Both the position numbers and the translations under genes were made by a program. Below, in pieces: positions 33,678-34,525 of a stretch of DNA of 34,525 nucleotides (the first letter of the stretch is position 1; the number at the start of each line of letters is the position of its first letter). The notes under the pieces are model-generated. The model saw only the letters and a list, made by a program, of their open reading frames with translations. It was not told where the DNA came from and did no database searches. This DNA is from SAR92 bacterium MED-G29 (GTDB lineage Bacteria; Pseudomonadota; Gammaproteobacteria; Pseudomonadales; Porticoccaceae): positions 1 through 34,525 of the forward strand of contig NTJY01000008.1 in the NCBI GenBank assembly GCA_002457245.1. Reading direction: 5' to 3'.

Positions 33678-34525
33678 ATGTCTAATGTAAGCATGCGTGA
33701 TATGTTGCAAGCTGGCGTTCACTTCGGCCACCAAACACGTTTTTGGAATCCAAAAATGAGCCAATTTATCTTTGGTTCGCGCAATAAAGTTCATGTAATA
33801 AATCTGGAGCATACTGTCCCCGCTTTTAATGAAGCTTTGGACATCATTCGCGTGGAGGCTGCCAAAGGAAACCAAATTCTTTTTGTGGGTACAAAGAGAG
33901 CAGCTCAAAAGATTATTAAAGAGCAGGCTGAGCGTTCTGGTATGCCATATGTCAGTCATCGTTGGCTGGGTGGCATGTTGACTAACTACAAAACAATCCG
34001 TGCCTCCATACGCAGATTTAGAGATCTAGAATCGCAAGAGAATGATGGAACGTTTGATCTGTTGAATAAAAAAGAAATTCTCACTCGTACCCGAATGAAG
34101 GAAAAGCTCGAGAATTCGATTGGTGGGATCAAGGATATGAACGGCCTCCCTGATATGTTGTTTGTCGTTGATGTTGATCATGAGCGAATTGCGATTAATG
34201 AAGCGAACAAGTTAGGCATACCAGTGGTAGGGATTGTTGATTCAAATAGCGACCCTGATGGCGTTGATTACATTATCCCAGGTAATGATGATTCCATTCG
34301 AGCAATTAAGCTTTATGCCGCCTCGATAGCTGATTCCGTGCTCGAAGGCAGAGCTCAGGCGGGCTCGCTGACAAGCAAAGATGAATTTGTTGAGGTTGCC
34401 GATGAAGCCCCAGCTAAAGAAAAAGTAGAAAAAAGTATGGCCAATGCTGTTGAGGAAACTGCGCCAATTGGAGATACCTCGCCCTCTGAAGAGGTTGCTG
34501 AGGTTGCTGAGGTTGCTGAGGTTGC
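33678..34525 (+). CDS. rpsB: 30S ribosomal protein S2 (3' end outside window)
   Basis: The frame opens at ATG 33678 (AAGAGGAA ribosome-binding site) and runs to the window edge, about 282 residues. [61 protein letters not shown] and [21 protein letters not shown] are signature S2 stretches. S2 is needed for S1 binding to the 30S subunit. The S2 core ends near residue 225; beyond it lies an acidic Ala/Glu/Val-rich tail that includes a tandem Glu-Val-Ala repeat and is unfinished here. E. coli S2 is about 241 residues, so this one is longer. tsf is expected next, outside the window. Confidence 0.97.
   Translation, partial: MSNVSMRDMLQAGVHFGHQTRFWNPKMSQFIFGSRNKVHVINLEHTVPAFNEALDIIRVEAAKGNQILFVGTKRAAQKIIKEQAERSGMPYVSHRWLGGMLTNYKTIRASIRRFRDLESQENDGTFDLLNKKEILTRTRMKEKLENSIGGIKDMNGLPDMLFVVDVDHERIAINEANKLGIPVVGIVDSNSDPDGVDYIIPGNDDSIRAIKLYAASIADSVLEGRAQAGSLTSKDEFVEVADEAPAKEKVEKSMANAVEETAPIGDTSPSEEVAEVAEVAEV
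34491..34525 (+). repeat. 9-bp tandem repeat in the rpsB tail
   Basis: GAGGTTGCT is repeated at 34491, 34500, 34509 and 34518 (last copy cut by the window edge), with identical bases in every copy. It encodes Glu-Val-Ala triplets. The copy number may exceed what is visible. Confidence 0.9.

Noticed and set aside
33657..33959. Minus-strand open frame of 100 codons over the rpsB start
   Set aside because: It is the antisense shadow of the unmistakable S2 coding sequence.
34491..34525. Tandem repeats considered as a CRISPR-like or noncoding repeat
   Set aside because: The unit is 9 bp without spacers and keeps the rpsB frame, so it is a coding microsatellite.

Overview
The window looks like a chromosomal segment of a free-living, probably marine, AT-leaning gammaproteobacterium. 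The main support is the right-hand core block: rpsB divergent from map-glnD-dapC, followed by nth, an ArsC/YffB-type gene and a long (Pseudomonas-type) dapD. A SOS-controlled imuA-imuB pair, a POT peptide transporter, a TonB-dependent receptor and many acyl-CoA dehydrogenases (ACADs) fit the same picture. Species cannot be named from sequence alone. No RNA genes, CRISPR arrays, integrases or insertion sequences were seen.

Layout. 1-2830 (minus): the start of a lipoprotein gene, then imuB and imuA behind a near-consensus LexA box. 2967-12059: a lipid/acyl-CoA catabolism block with a stand-alone ACAD, a convergent SCP2-type carrier, two adjacent ACAD pairs on opposite strands, an HSL-type esterase, a glutathione transferase and a PaaI-type thioesterase. 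12237-13964: a POT-family transporter with an unusually large periplasmic loop. 14339-15744: a MaoC hydratase and an MFE-2-like 3-hydroxyacyl-CoA dehydrogenase, probably one operon. 16016-18610: a large secreted protein with two dockerin/EF-hand-like repeats and two trypsin-like domains, the first apparently dead. 18759-21661: a small unknown protein coupled to an alpha/beta hydrolase, then a secreted gamma-glutamyltransferase. 21681-23499 (minus): an MDR oxidoreductase and a TetR regulator. 23610-33337 (minus): dapD, an ArsC-like gene, a frameshifted TonB receptor, nth, dapC, glnD and map. 33678 to the end (plus): rpsB, cut by the window edge.

How the genes work together. The ACADs, hydratase, dehydrogenase, thioesterase, esterase and carrier protein make up most steps of a beta-oxidation-like route for a bulky acyl-CoA. 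In each ACAD pair the motifs are split between subunits: one partner keeps the ER-type catalytic glutamate and lacks the FAD-binding RxxFG and GGxG motifs, and the other shows the reverse. This is the signature of the alpha2beta2 ACADs known from actinobacterial steroid side-chain breakdown. No thiolase, CoA ligase or ring-cleavage gene lies in the window, so the substrate remains open. The right end is housekeeping: lysine/diaminopimelate synthesis (dapC, dapD), nitrogen sensing (glnD), N-terminal methionine removal (map), base-excision repair (nth) and the ribosome (rpsB).

The most interesting observations are the split-motif ACAD pairs, the pseudoprotease-protease fusion with EF-hand repeats, the imuAB operon without dnaE2 beside it, the non-standard cysteine spacing of endonuclease III, a single-base frameshift in the TonB receptor, and a promoter architecture shared by rpsB and the maoC operon.
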